This document shows positions 55,024 through 64,000 of a stretch of 64,000 bases of DNA, in pieces. The notes beneath the pieces are model-generated. The model ran no database searches. It saw nothing but the letters and a program-made list of their open reading frames with translations, and was not told the DNA's origin. The position numbers were made by a program, and so were the translations under genes. The stretch is from Shinisaurus crocodilurus (lineage: Eukaryota; Chordata; Lepidosauria; Squamata; Shinisauridae), in assembly GCA_021292165.1 (NCBI GenBank), contig CM037881.1, positions 1 through 64,000 on the forward strand. The letters run 5' to 3'. Numbering within the stretch: the first letter of the stretch is position 1; the number at the start of each line of letters is the position of its first letter.

Positions 55024-56898
55024 TGTGAGGGATTGAGGCCTACACAGGCTTGAGGTTGTTGAAGCCTGAAGGCCCAAACACTTCCCTCGAGTAGTTGAAG
55101 CCTGAAGGCCCAAACACTTGGATGGGAGGGGGAGTTTGAGAGTTTTAAGTTACCCAATAGAAGTTAAGAATCAGATCTCTCAGCGGCTTTTGATACCGTT
55201 GACCACGGTATCCTCCTGGACCGTCTGGAGGGGTTGGGCTTGGGAGGCACTGTATTGCAGTGGTTCCGGTCCTTCCTCTCTGGAAGGTATCAGAGGGTAG
55301 TTCTTGGGGAAGAGGCTTCGGACCCTCGGCTGCTCACTTGTGGAGTGCCGCAGGGTTCCATCCTCTCCCCGATGTTATTCAACATCTACCTCAAGCCGCT
55401 GGGAGCTATCATCAGGAGGTTTGGGGTGCGGTGTCATCAGTATGCGGATGACACGCAGCTCTACCTCTGTTTCAAGTCCTCACCGAGGTTGGCCGTTGAG
55501 ACCCTGTCCAAGTGCCTGGAGTCAGTGGCTGGCTGGATGGGAAGGAACATGCTGAAACTGAACCCCGACAAGACCGAGGTACTTCTGGTGGGGGACAAGG
55601 GGAGGTTAGGGGATGTTGACCTGGTGTTGAATGGGGTACATCTACCCCTGAAGGACCAGGTCCGCAGCTTGGGGGTCATTCTAGACTCCCAGCTGTCCAT
55701 GGAGGCTCAGGTGGCAGCTGTGAGCCGGGCAGCGCTGTATCAACTCCATCTGATACGGCAGCTGCGCCCCTACCTTCCTAATCACCTGCTCCCATCAGTG
55801 GTTCATGCCTTGATCTCCTCTCGCCTAGACTACTGTAATGCGCTCTACGTGGGGTTACCCTTGAAGACGGTCCGGAAGCTTCAGCTGGTACAGAACGCAG
55901 CGGCTCGCCTGATTAAGGGCAGCCGCCGGCGTGATCACATCACGCCAGTGCTTAATGAGTTGCACTGGCTACCAGTTGCTTGCCAGGCCGAATTCAAGGT
56001 GTTGGTTTTGACCTTTAAAACCCTACACGGCTCCGGCCCAGCTTATCTCAAGGAGCGCCTCCAGCAACATCAAGTAGGCCGCTCAACAAGGTCTGCCACG
56101 GACGGCCTTCTCCTTATCCCATCAGCCAGAGCAGCCAGGCTGGTGGGGACTAGGAAGAGGGCCTTCTCTGTGGCGGCCCCCACATTATGGAACTCCCTCC
56201 CTAGTGACCTTCGCCATGCCCCCTCCGTGATGAGCTTCCGCCGTGCATTAAAAACATGGCTGTTCAGGCGGGAATATGGGGTGGGTTAGGTTTTTAATAA
56301 GAATTTTTATATTGTTTTAATCATTATATTTTATTGTATTTTACTGTATTTTAATTGTACATCGCCCAGGGTGGCCGGGTGACCGGCCAGATGAGCGATT
56401 AAAAAATATAATAAATAAATAAATAAATAAAATCTCCTATTCAAGGTCACATGATTATAACCTTCCATTCCTGGGAAGGCTATATATGTGGGGTGTGGTC
56501 AGCTAGCAATCAGTGTGTGCTGAGAGAGAGCTGGAAGCAGCAGCACAGAAACAGCAGAGAGAAGCAGAGAGGGAGAGAAAGAGAAACTGGCTGCATAGCA
56601 AATAGGTAGTCTGAAGTTTAACTAGAGAACGGTGGATTGTTTGTTTGTTTGATTTATTTTATCATACTTGTTTTTGAATTATAACCACTCTATTAAGTAA
56701 AAACCCTAATATTATAAGTAAAGTGTTGTTGGTTACCCTGAGAGTTTGGAGTGACTTATTCACCACGTCTACAGCCTACACCCATGCTATTGGAAGCTGT
56801 AAAAGGACTTGATCTCCTGGAACGGGAGGGGCTTTGAGGAGAGGCAGAGATCTCCCAAAGGAAGGTTAAGGGGTCCCTGCAGTAGCGGAACCTTGACA
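55024..56898 (+). mobile_element. Solo LTR, family LTR-B, split by an L2
   Basis: TGTGAGGGATTGAGGCC ... CCTTGACA, with a perfect 5-bp duplication gggag (55019-55023 and 56899-56903). The L2 at 55179-56431 is inserted in it. The LTR parts match 33584-34180 in reverse, including the tatatatg box and the gaagcctgaaggcccaaaca units. Confidence 0.95.
55179..56431 (+). mobile_element. L2 LINE, 5'-truncated, uninterrupted reverse transcriptase C-terminal frame
   Basis: One frame is open for more than 350 codons: FDTVDHGILLDRLEGLGLG, GVPQGSILSPMLFNIYLKPL, YADDTQLYLC, LNPDKTEVLLVGDKGRL, SRLDYCNALYVGLPLKTVRK, LHWLPVACQAEFKVLVLTFK, to LKTWLFRREYGVG. The 3' UTR ends in aaat repeats. Short duplication atctc at both ends. 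The N-terminal endonuclease and first RT motifs are missing, so it cannot act alone. Confidence 0.95.
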
Positions 56899-57293
56899 GG
56901 GAGAGAGAGAGCGAGAGAGAGAGCCCGAGGGTAAGACTGGTCCTGGCTCAGGCCAGTTCGTTACGCCATTTTTCAGACATGGAAGTGAGCAAGAGTTGAT
57001 TTTGGCAGTGGGCTTTGACCTGGAGGAGGACCAGCCTTGTGGGGTCCAGTGCACTTATCTAGCAGGGGCTGGAAAGACGGGACTCCTTCTTCCCCCTTGA
57101 CATCTGTGAAATTACAAAGGGCAGAAACAACCACACTGGTCTTTGCTGCGACAAGGCACGCGACGGACGGCCTAAACCTGTCCTTCTCCTTCCGGCCTTC
57201 TCCTAACCCTACCCCAGACACTACGGATCCAGCCTGTTCTTATCTGCTTACGTATATACCCATCCTGGGTTTTCTTTCCTAGTCATCTGAGAG
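56899..57293. other. PLPPR2 intron, no recognised repeat
   Basis: Starts with a gagaga run. Nothing else recognised. Confidence 0.4.
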
Positions 57294-57649
57294 CAGGGAT
57301 GGGCAACTTCGGAGGGTCCAGGAGCCAATTTCCACCACCATCCCGGAACCCACCAGGGGGGGGGGGCTCATATCCCGCACTGCCAAAACTAGCGCCGAAT
57401 TGCCACCAAAACTAGTGCTGAATTGCCACCAAATTTCAGTGGCGAGAAAAAAAGCTGCACTTCCCTTCTAAGACATGGTGTGTGTGGAGCATGCATCTTG
57501 TTTTAATGCAAAATCGCACCTCCTGAAGCCAGCTTTTTTTTTTTTCTCACCGCTGCTGGGCACTGCCAAAATTTGGTGGCATATGGTGGGAATTTGGGGG
57601 CGGCAGGGGCTGCGAAAAAGGACCAGGGGCTGCAGGTTGCCCACCCCAG
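57294..57649. mobile_element. hAT element (CAGGGATGGGCAAC ends)
   Basis: Ends cagggatgggcaact and aggttgcccaccccag. Flanks tctgagag/tcgtagag agree at 6 of 8. The interior has repeated gccgaattgccaccaa units. Confidence 0.65.
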
Positions 57650-58086
57650 TCGTAGAGCGTGATGGGATTTTGGAGATTGGAATATTGGAAACTCCCTCCA
57701 AGAGCTAGTTTTAATGTCACGTAACACTGTGTGGTAGGGTAGCCTACTACAAGTTGCCCGCCGTCTTGATGCTCCCACAGTGTCCTGATGTAGTGCCTTC
57801 CATCAAAATGGCGGCTTCTTTCTTGCCTGTTCTGCTGCTTGGTCAATCCAAGCCGGTAGGGAGCACAGGTAGGCGGGTCCAGCTGAAGCACCTGTCTTCC
57901 CTGCCCCCCCCCCCCCCAGCCATCACACAACCTCAGAGGACTGGGGCTGTCAACCAGTCCTGAGAACTGACACAAACTCTCTGGGACAGGTTTAAAGAGA
58001 GTTTGTCACTCGTTTACAATGTATTATACGTACCACAAACAGTTAAACGTAACTGTTTAAGCTCTTTGCCATAAGGTAAAGAGCTC
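57650..58086. other. PLPPR2 intron, no recognised repeat
   Basis: Nothing recognised apart from a poly-C run at 57904-57919. Confidence 0.4.
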
Positions 58087-58221
58087 CAGTGTTCTCCAAG
58101 CTTGGGTCCCCAGATGTTTTTGGCCTACAACTCCCAGCATGCCCCAGCCAGCGTAGCTGGCTGGGGCATGCTGGGAGTTGTAGGCCAAAAACATCTGGGG
58201 ACCCAAGCTTGGAGAACACTG
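58087..58221. mobile_element. Family A palindromic MITE, full length
   Basis: 135 bp, ends cagtgttctccaagc with the matching change in the other arm. Flanks do not match. Confidence 0.94.
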
Positions 58222-59107
58222 ATTTAGGTTAATAGAAAGCTATGGAGGGAGTCTATTTTCCTGGGCCACTAACAGAAGGAAAAACAAGGAACTGGTCAGC
58301 AGGAAGTACCCCCTTATCATAAGAGCAGAAGGCCGATAGAATAAATCATCTCAAGAAAGTGACACTGTCTCCTTCCCGCTTCCCCACCGCCCCAGAAAAG
58401 ACTGCGGAAGAATCTGTCAGGATCGGAACAGAGTACATCTTAACAGGGCTGACAGTACCGTGACGCCACAACAGGAATCTGGAGCAAGAACTTACTGTAC
58501 TCTAGTAGGTTCCAGATCCGATACAGAGGCTTCCAAGGCCACATTTGGGCTCAATCACACATGCGCCACACATGCCTCTGCACCCATGTGGCAAGAGGAC
58601 ATCATGCATCATGACATCAACTTTTGGAAGCCTTTGGATAAAAAGGTGGGAGTATGCCAAAACATTTCCTAAGTGGAGCCACCCTCTTCTTTCTGACACC
58701 CTTCTCAATATTTGAGGTTGCTTTCGTAGGAGTGTGGACTCCTGGTTCAAACTGACACCGAATGGTCCAGCATTTCCCGCAAAGCCCCCTTGGCTCTATA
58801 ACAGCCTGGCTGGACCGCGTCGCTCAGAGATCTGTCCACTTGGGAGTGGGTGCAACTAAGCCATCCGGCAGTTGACGGCTCTCCAAAAGCCAGTCTCGTT
58901 TATGGTCAGTGAGGACATCGTTACCCGGAGACCTTCCTGCAATCTGGGTCACTTTCCTCCCTTTCAAGGCAACTGTCGTCCAGATGCTGACAAGAGATGA
59001 CAGCTGGAGCAAAGCAGTGGGGCAGTGGGATTGCAGTGGGGATGAAGTCTAGCATGAAGCTAACATGTGTGCAATGGAGGCAGTCCCAGGAGAATGCGGC
59101 ACAAACT
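58222..59107. other. PLPPR2 intron, no recognised repeat
   Basis: No exon or repeat recognised. Confidence 0.4.
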
Positions 59108-59109
59108 TA

Positions 59110-59277
59110 CAGTATTTTTGCATGTATAAGACTATACTTTTTCCTAAAATTGTTAGACTAAAAATTGAGGGTCGTCTTATACACGGAAATAAGCCAAGGA
59201 GAGAACCACGCGGTTGCGAAACTGCCCAGTAGGGGGCGTCTTATACATGGGGGCGTCTTATAGACGGAAAAATACGG
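59110..59277. mobile_element. Tc1/mariner-like MITE (TA target)
   Basis: 168 bp, same family as 1163-1329, flanked by TA. Confidence 0.8.
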
Positions 59278-59365
59278 TAGCTCAGACCTACTGTGTTTGC
59301 ATCTCTGCCCAGGTCCGGGGTGTCCACCGCATATTGATTTATGATACATTTAAAACAAGAGCCAG

Positions 59366-59411
59366 TGTGGTGTAACCACCCAGAGAGCTTTGGCTATTGG
59401 GCGGTATAGAA
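59366..59411 (+). mobile_element. LINE 3' end scrap, L2-like
   Basis: cacccagagagctttggcta ttgggcggtata followed by the AAT run. Confidence 0.6.
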
Positions 59412-59413
59412 GA

Positions 59414-59452
<39 letters not shown>
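59412..59452. repeat. AAT microsatellite
   Basis: Pure aat run, probably grown from the LINE tail. Confidence 0.96.
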
Positions 59453-59453
<1 letters not shown>

Positions 59454-59706
59454 TCATGCCTTGGATTGAGAGCATAATTCGTTCCGGAAACGTGCTTGTA
59501 ATCCAAAACACTCTTATATCAAAACGAAATCCTCCCCCCAAAAAAAATTTGTACAGAGATGTTTAATTTAAGCTGTACTACAGTACTTGTATTGCAAGAC
59601 GTCGCTTGTGTATATCAAGTCAAAAAGAATTAAATAAATATTTAAAAATGTGCTTGTCTTGCAAAACGCTCTCAAACCAAGTGACTTGCAATCCAAGGGA
59701 TTACTG
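59453..59706. mobile_element. Tc1/mariner-like MITE (CAGTAATACCTTGG family)
   Basis: 254 bp. Left end tcatgccttggattgagag; right end gcaatccaagggattactg before TA. Confidence 0.8.
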
Positions 59707-59925
59707 TAATGGTTAGAGTGTCAGACTAGAACTGGGGAGAGACCCAGGTTCAAATAACTGCTCAGTCACAAAGCAGGTCATTGGGTAATTGTGGGCCAAT
59801 CTCTGTGCCTCAGCCTACCTCACCAGGTTGTTGTTGAGTATAAGAGCGGGGAGGGAGAAGGATTATGCATGCTCTCCTGAGCTCCTTGGAGGAAGGGTAG
59901 GACAAACATGAAAGAAATACATTTG
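59707..59925 (+). mobile_element. Old tRNA-derived SINE, Sauria-like
   Basis: taatggttagagtgtcagac, aggttcaaataactgctcag and caccaggttgttgttgagta keep the SINE order but are clearly diverged. Confidence 0.7.
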
Positions 59926-60078
59926 TGATGGAGCACATTGCACATTCTCAGCATGCCCGGGCGAGTGCATTGCTCGGTAACATATGTGAGTAAACAGCAC
60001 ATGTGCATTAAAAGCATGGACAACTGCGTGTGAGTGAGGCAACAAGATTCAGACAAATATTTCTGAATGCCTCTAGAG

Positions 60079-60213
60079 CAGTGTTTCTCAACCTTGGGTC
60101 CCCAGAGGTTTTTGGCCTACAACTCCCAGCATGCCCCAGCCAGCTATGCTGGCTGGGGCATGCTGGGAGTTGTAGGCCAAAAACATCTGGGGACCCAAGG
60201 TTGAGAAACACTG
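60079..60213. mobile_element. Family A palindromic MITE, full length, Charlie-like end variant
   Basis: 135 bp, ends cagtgtttctcaacc in both arms. Perfect duplication ctctagag (60071-60078 and 60214-60221). Confidence 0.97.
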
Positions 60214-60537
60214 CTCTAGAGCGTGAATACAAAAGACAGCTCCACCCCCTTTCCCAGAGGCACTTCAAAACGTCTCGGCAAATGAATCGCTAGAAACCCC
60301 TCTCACTTCCCCCGTGGCCCTTGGCTTCGATCTTTGCAACCACGCTCTCTGGTGATCACATCCCAGAAAAAGCACGCGGGACCTAAATCAACACTCACAA
60401 CAGAGGCGGGACTGGCCTGAGACCAGGGGGGATGGACATGGCGGAAGTGCCGCGAGATCCTCCCGCGAGCCCTGCGACTTGGAACATGCACAGGGAATTC
60501 TCCTCCATACCCCGTGGGCCCCGCTGGGGCTCTTACC

Positions 60538-60704
60538 CAGGACCGGTGCAAGGCAGTTTGGTGCCCTAGGCAAGATCAGATATTTAGCGCCCCCTCTTCC
60601 CACTTGAGAGCGCTGTATTTTTTTTTCAAGGTGTTTCTGGCACCCCCTTTAGCCCTGCGCCCCTAGGCGGCTGCCTAGCTGGCCTAATGGTAGCACCGGC
60701 CCTG
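60538..60704. mobile_element. Family C hAT element at a PLPPR2 splice donor
   Basis: 167 bp, ends caggaccggtgc and gcaccggccctg. Perfect 8-bp duplication ctcttacc (60530-60537 and 60705-60712). On the minus strand the duplication is GGTAAGAG, the exon-intron junction itself. Confidence 0.97.
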
Positions 60705-60711
60705 CTCTTAC

Positions 60712-60900
60712 CGTTACGGTGGGCACAGCAGTGACGAGAGAGTAGACCAGGACGGGAGGCGCCCGGCCGCTGTCCTCGGGGCCAGGGTAGGGCTTGGCGT
60801 AGGCACTGTCGTAGCAGAAGAAGCCTTGGAGGTGCACGGGGAACGTGTCGGTGTACTCGAAGTGGTAGGCCAGCACCACCGTGCCCGCCATGATCACCAG
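60712..60900 (-). CDS. PLPPR2: PLPPR2 internal coding exon (first recognised, 63 codons)
   Basis: This exon encodes part of the N-terminal half of PLPPR2, a six-pass plasma-membrane protein related to lipid phosphate phosphatases. The translation begins LVIMAGTVVLAYHFEYTDTF, the end of a membrane helix, and continues into the conserved extracellular loop with QGFFCYDSAYAKPYPGPE and then VLVYSLVTAVPTVT. This matches the mammalian PLPPR2 order (LLAYRLEFTDTFPVH, then QGFFCYDSTYAKPYPGPE). The exon is 189 bases, phase 0 at both ends. The acceptor reads acttccag and the donor is GTAAGAG. No upstream coding exon for the cytoplasmic N-terminus was found to the window edge, so this is an internal exon. 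A hAT element lies directly at the donor, and its 8-bp target duplication contains the splice site. Known family biology: PLPPR proteins act in neurite growth and signalling without lipid phosphatase activity. Confidence 0.94.
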
Positions 60901-60919
60901 CTGGAAGTAGAACATGGCA

Positions 60920-61190
60920 CATCAGGCAGGAGGAAACACGGCCCAAGTGGCGGAGCGGCAGGCCGAGAGGGAAGGAGGACAGCCAGGTCCTTGGAGCCCG
61001 GCTGGCACCCCCTCCTCCTCCTCCTCCGCCTGCTGCTCCGTGCAAGCTTCCTCGCTCGCGCACTTCTCTTCACGCCTGGGCGCCTGCTGTAGCTGCGCAT
61101 CACATCAGGGCTGGCGGGAGAGGCGCCGCCGAGCCTGCCTGAGTCAAAGTCAGGCAGGCAGTGAGTTGCCGCCCTCCTCCTCTTCAGGCC
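60920..61190. promoter_or_regulatory. GC- and CpG-rich patch upstream of a PLPPR2 exon
   Basis: CpG-rich sequence directly 5' (in gene sense) of the first recognised PLPPR2 exon, with ctcctcctcctcc and gctcgcgcacttc stretches. It could be an intronic or alternative promoter. No initiator codon consistent with the known N-terminus was found in frame. Confidence 0.25.
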
Positions 61191-61274
61191 CTCCTCTCCC
61201 AGCTTCCCTGGCACCCAATAACACCCCAGACTCCCTGCACCTCCCCATGAGTCACTGCTTGCCAATGATCCCAC

Positions 61275-61297
61275 AGAGAGAGAGAGAGAGAGAGAGA
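61275..61297. repeat. GA microsatellite
   Basis: Pure ga run. Confidence 0.95.
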
Positions 61298-61782
61298 TGG
61301 CTGATCTCCGAGACGGTGCGCGGCTGATGCGGGCTTGTCAGAGACTCGAAGGCGGTATCGTACACACACATGCTCGCGTCCCGCACACCCCTGTGACCTG
61401 CCACAGCCTTGCAACTCGTCAAGCGACACTATGAGCCTCCCCCCTGTTATTAGGGAGGGACGGATCAGTCTGTCTCTGCTCTGGGTCAGTCCTGCGTGTG
61501 TTCATTCGTAAGTCCGTTCTCTCCTGTTCTCCACATTAATCTGTGATATATAGAATCTGCACAAAATGTAGTTAAGATTATGTATTTTTGAACATATTTT
61601 CTCCCAAAATATGCATTTCTAAACTTATTTTTGGTCCTAAAATATACATTTTTATATGCATTTTTTGAGCCAAAAACTGCATTGCAAAATTCAGGGAAGG
61701 CCAAATACAGGTATACCTGTATACTTTCCTGCCATTTTTTTTTTTAAAAAGCCCTTTCTAAATCACATTTGAAAAATGGAGC
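61298..61782. other. No gene; AT-rich repeat near 61540-61690
   Basis: Repeated aaatatgcatttct / aaatatacattttt units suggest a decayed AT-rich element. Confidence 0.4.
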
Positions 61783-62056
61783 TTTACCTTTGACAGCTGT
61801 CAAAGGTAACTACTGCAGTAAAATGGGGTGGCTCATACTTTTGCATGTTCCCAAAGTGGTAGAATCTTGCTAACAAGTACAGAAGTGAGGGCACCCTTGT
61901 AACACATGAGTCCCCACACAACCCCCCCCCCCGAGGATCTTGCTACAAAGGGGGTGAACGACACACCACCCCCTTTTCACAAGCTAAGATCACTCGTGCC
62001 TTTGGTTACATTTGACAGCTCACCTTTTGACAGCTGTCAGATGTAACCAAAGGGAA
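61783..62056. repeat. Inverted TTTGACAGCTGTCAAA-type ends, possible MITE
   Basis: Left tttgacagctgtcaaaggta and right gttacatttgacagct ... gacagctgtcagatgtaacc. The two ends are inverted relative to each other and each is self-complementary. Confidence 0.5.
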
Positions 62057-62394
62057 AAATAAACTTACCTGCTGCCTGTCTGGTCTTTGCCAGCAGGCAC
62101 ACTCCTGCACATTGCCCACCCGAAGCTCCCCATTCCCGCACCTGCACAACTGTGAATGTCTGCAGTTGCACAAGTGTGGGGGGGAAAAAATAAAAATAAA
62201 ATAATTTTCGCAAATATTTTCAAAAATTAAGAGGGATAATTTTTTTAAAAAAAACACGCTTGGCATCCATGAGCAGCCCCTCCAAGGTGCTGCTTGGGCA
62301 CTTTGAAGTGTCTCTTGGTAGCTTTCAAAATGGAGATCGTGAAATCCGGTTTGACAGTGAAGCGTGCAGGTGGTGTCGGGAGCACAAAACGCAG

Positions 62395-62537
62395 GCCACC
62401 TGCGGAAGCTAAGCAGGTATGAGCCGGGTCGGTGACTGCCTGGGCTGCCCACATCTGTCCTCCTGCATTGAGCAGGGGGTTGGACTCGATGGCCTTATAC
62501 AGGCCCCTTCCAACTCTACTGTTCTATGATTCTATGA
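62395..62537 (+). mobile_element. Diverged 5S-type SINE with CR1-like tail
   Basis: gcggaagctaagcaggtatg and agccgggtcggtgactgcct recall the 5S control region with changes. The tail and attctatg repeats are clear. Confidence 0.7.
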
Positions 62538-62656
62538 TCTAAAGAAAAGAAAAGTTTAAGGGGGGGGGAAGCTGCAGTGAACCCAAAATGGCTTGCGATC
62601 ATAGTGGGGAGCAGGGAGACAATTTGGTCCTCCCATGGTGCCCCCTGGGATACTTG

Positions 62657-63169
62657 TGTTGGGTTTTGCATAGGCAGAACGAGATTACCCCTGACATCGA
62701 GATTATCACCTGACATGGTGGGTGTCTCTTGAGTTCAAGTACACAAGGTCTCTGGTCACGAGACATAGTCTCGAGGTGAGTTGACTCAGCAACCTTGGAC
62801 AGGTTTAGCAGTCAACATGTTGATGAATAGGTTATACAACTGGGGTGAGTAATATCCTATTTATAGGTGGTATAAAGCTAACACACTTGCTGATAGCTTC
62901 ACTCCTTGCTGTCTCTCATCTCGACTTGACATGTCGACTTGTTCTGGACTTCACTTCATCTAGCCTTACCACTGGAGTAGTGGATTTGTATCTGCAATGA
63001 TGTAGTGAGTAGAGATGCATTGTTTGCCTTAATCCCATGTAATTGGGTCTTACAAATAAACTCTTTAATCTTTATTAACTGCTGTTATCTCCTCCTTCCG
63101 CCTGCGTGACTGGGACTGAGGGTCATTGGCTAGGGAAGCTTTTGAACCCGGGTCAGTCCAGCTCTCACA
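62657..63169 (+). mobile_element. Solo LTR, family LTR-A, with 36-bp flanking repeat
   Basis: TGTTGGGTTTTGCATAGG ... CAGCTCTCACA. Instead of a 5-bp duplication it is flanked by a 36-bp perfect direct repeat (62621-62656 and 63169-63204). About 513 bp, with aataaa at about 63053. Confidence 0.93.
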
Positions 63170-63204
63170 ATTTGGTCCTCCCATGGTGCCCCCTGGGATA
63201 CTTG

Positions 63205-64000
63205 TGGGAGGACCGAGCGGGAGGGAGGGAGGGGACCAGCAACGACCCACGGTGAGCCCAATTGTCTCCCAGGTGCACCATGAGTTGTTTGCACAACAAC
63301 CCACCCACCGTGACTTATTACCAGGGTGGGTTAGCATGACATGTGGACGCACCCAGCGGGTTCATTCCGCAGGCACCCGAGGACCAAGCGAAACCTGATA
63401 CGGACGTGGGGGGTCCAGATGCAAGCTGCACCTGCCTCCATTCCCTGTTCTGCACAACTACTAAAGGTGCAAGAGCCCCGTTCTCTTTTGCATCTGACAA
63501 CTCTATGGTGAAGAGTGTAATTAAGGGAAGCGGTACTCAGGGAGAGAGGTGCCTCTTGCACCGTTTCCCCAGTCGAAATCCACTCCCACCAAAGCTGCTC
63601 TTCGCTCCACCGGGTGAAAAAAGATTCTTGGCACCTGAGCAAGAGCCTGTGCAAAATTAGAAAGGGGGGGGGGCAGCACCATTCTGTCCCCCAGCCCTCC
63701 AGTAAAACAACAGGGCTGGCCCAACTGCAGAAGCATCCCAAAGCAACCCTTTAAGCCAGGAACATTTCGTAGGGGTGCTAATGAAACTGGAATACACAAT
63801 ACAGGCTTCGAATCTTGCAGAGGCCGCTGGGCAAAGCTGCTGCTGACATCGTGCCGGGCAGCTGCTCCAGTGGCAAAATGATTTTGGGCTGGCCCTAATG
63901 AAAACACTTTGAATTGCTTCAAAGAACCGGAAAAGAAAAGTCAAGCCCATTGCGGCCTTCTACCATGTTACAATGCTGAGGCTGGCCCTGCATAACTGCA
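63205..64000. other. No recognised feature
   Basis: No gene or repeat identified. The minus-strand frames at 63331-63950 overlap each other and have no known domain. Confidence 0.4.

Noticed and set aside
5613..60213. CRISPR array or regularly spaced repeats
   Set aside because: The repeats are long palindromes kilobases apart with target duplications, in a vertebrate genome.
61486..61704. Minus-strand 72-codon frame with repeated YFRTKNKFRNAYF
   Set aside because: Translation of an AT-rich tandem repeat (aaatatgcatttct units).

Overview
This is vertebrate nuclear DNA, almost certainly from a squamate reptile (lizard). The evidence is the repeat content: CR1 LINEs ending in ATTCTATG repeats, L2 LINEs, tRNA-derived SINEs of the Sauria type, a 5S-rRNA-derived SINE with a CR1-like tail, solo LTRs, and a very large load of hAT-type MITEs. 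There are no operons, Shine-Dalgarno sites or long single-copy ORFs. Nearly all long open frames are LINE reverse transcriptase, low-complexity sequence, or frames through palindromic MITEs.

One host gene is recognised with confidence: PLPPR2 (phospholipid phosphatase-related protein 2, also called LPPR2/PRG-4), on the minus strand. Five internal coding exons at 60900-60712, 54998-54878, 54704-54448, 50105-49929 and 49364-49221 join in frame with GT/AG borders. A C-terminal coding exon lies at 40114-39861. The first coding exon (N-terminal cytoplasmic tail) is probably beyond the right edge. A 52-base mammalian exon expected between 49221 and 40114 was not found. The protein is a multi-pass membrane pseudo-phosphatase: the catalytic positions of the C1, C2 and C3 motifs are replaced.

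Layout: 1-15 kb is intergenic repeat territory, with a 761-bp hAT element full of GAGTC repeats, a CR1 copy and many MITEs. 15.0-16.6 kb is a CpG island with CCAAT, GC-box and CACGTGACG motifs, so probably a promoter of an unidentified gene. 16.6-21 kb holds microsatellites, SINEs and a second CR1. 21-26.9 kb is one L2 copy split by a palindromic MITE, a SINE, a solo LTR, a 558-bp GC-rich hAT element, a CR1 tail and two further CpG-dense palindromic blocks. 27-38 kb holds solo LTRs, Tc1/mariner-like and hAT MITEs, plus a possible terminal exon with a poly(A) signal at 38140-37890. 38-61 kb is PLPPR2, with introns full of the same families, including a solo LTR that carries an uninterrupted L2 reverse transcriptase frame. 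61-64 kb is upstream or intronic sequence with another solo LTR flanked by an unusual 36-bp direct repeat.

The strongest signal outside PLPPR2 is the set of non-autonomous hAT elements. A 135-bp near-perfect palindrome (ends CAGTGTTCTCCAACC) occurs about 19 times, whole or partial. Several other families share 8-bp target duplications, many with TA at the centre. One hAT copy has landed on a PLPPR2 5' splice site, and its 8-bp target duplication contains the splice site. No autonomous transposase, CRISPR array or functional RNA gene was seen.
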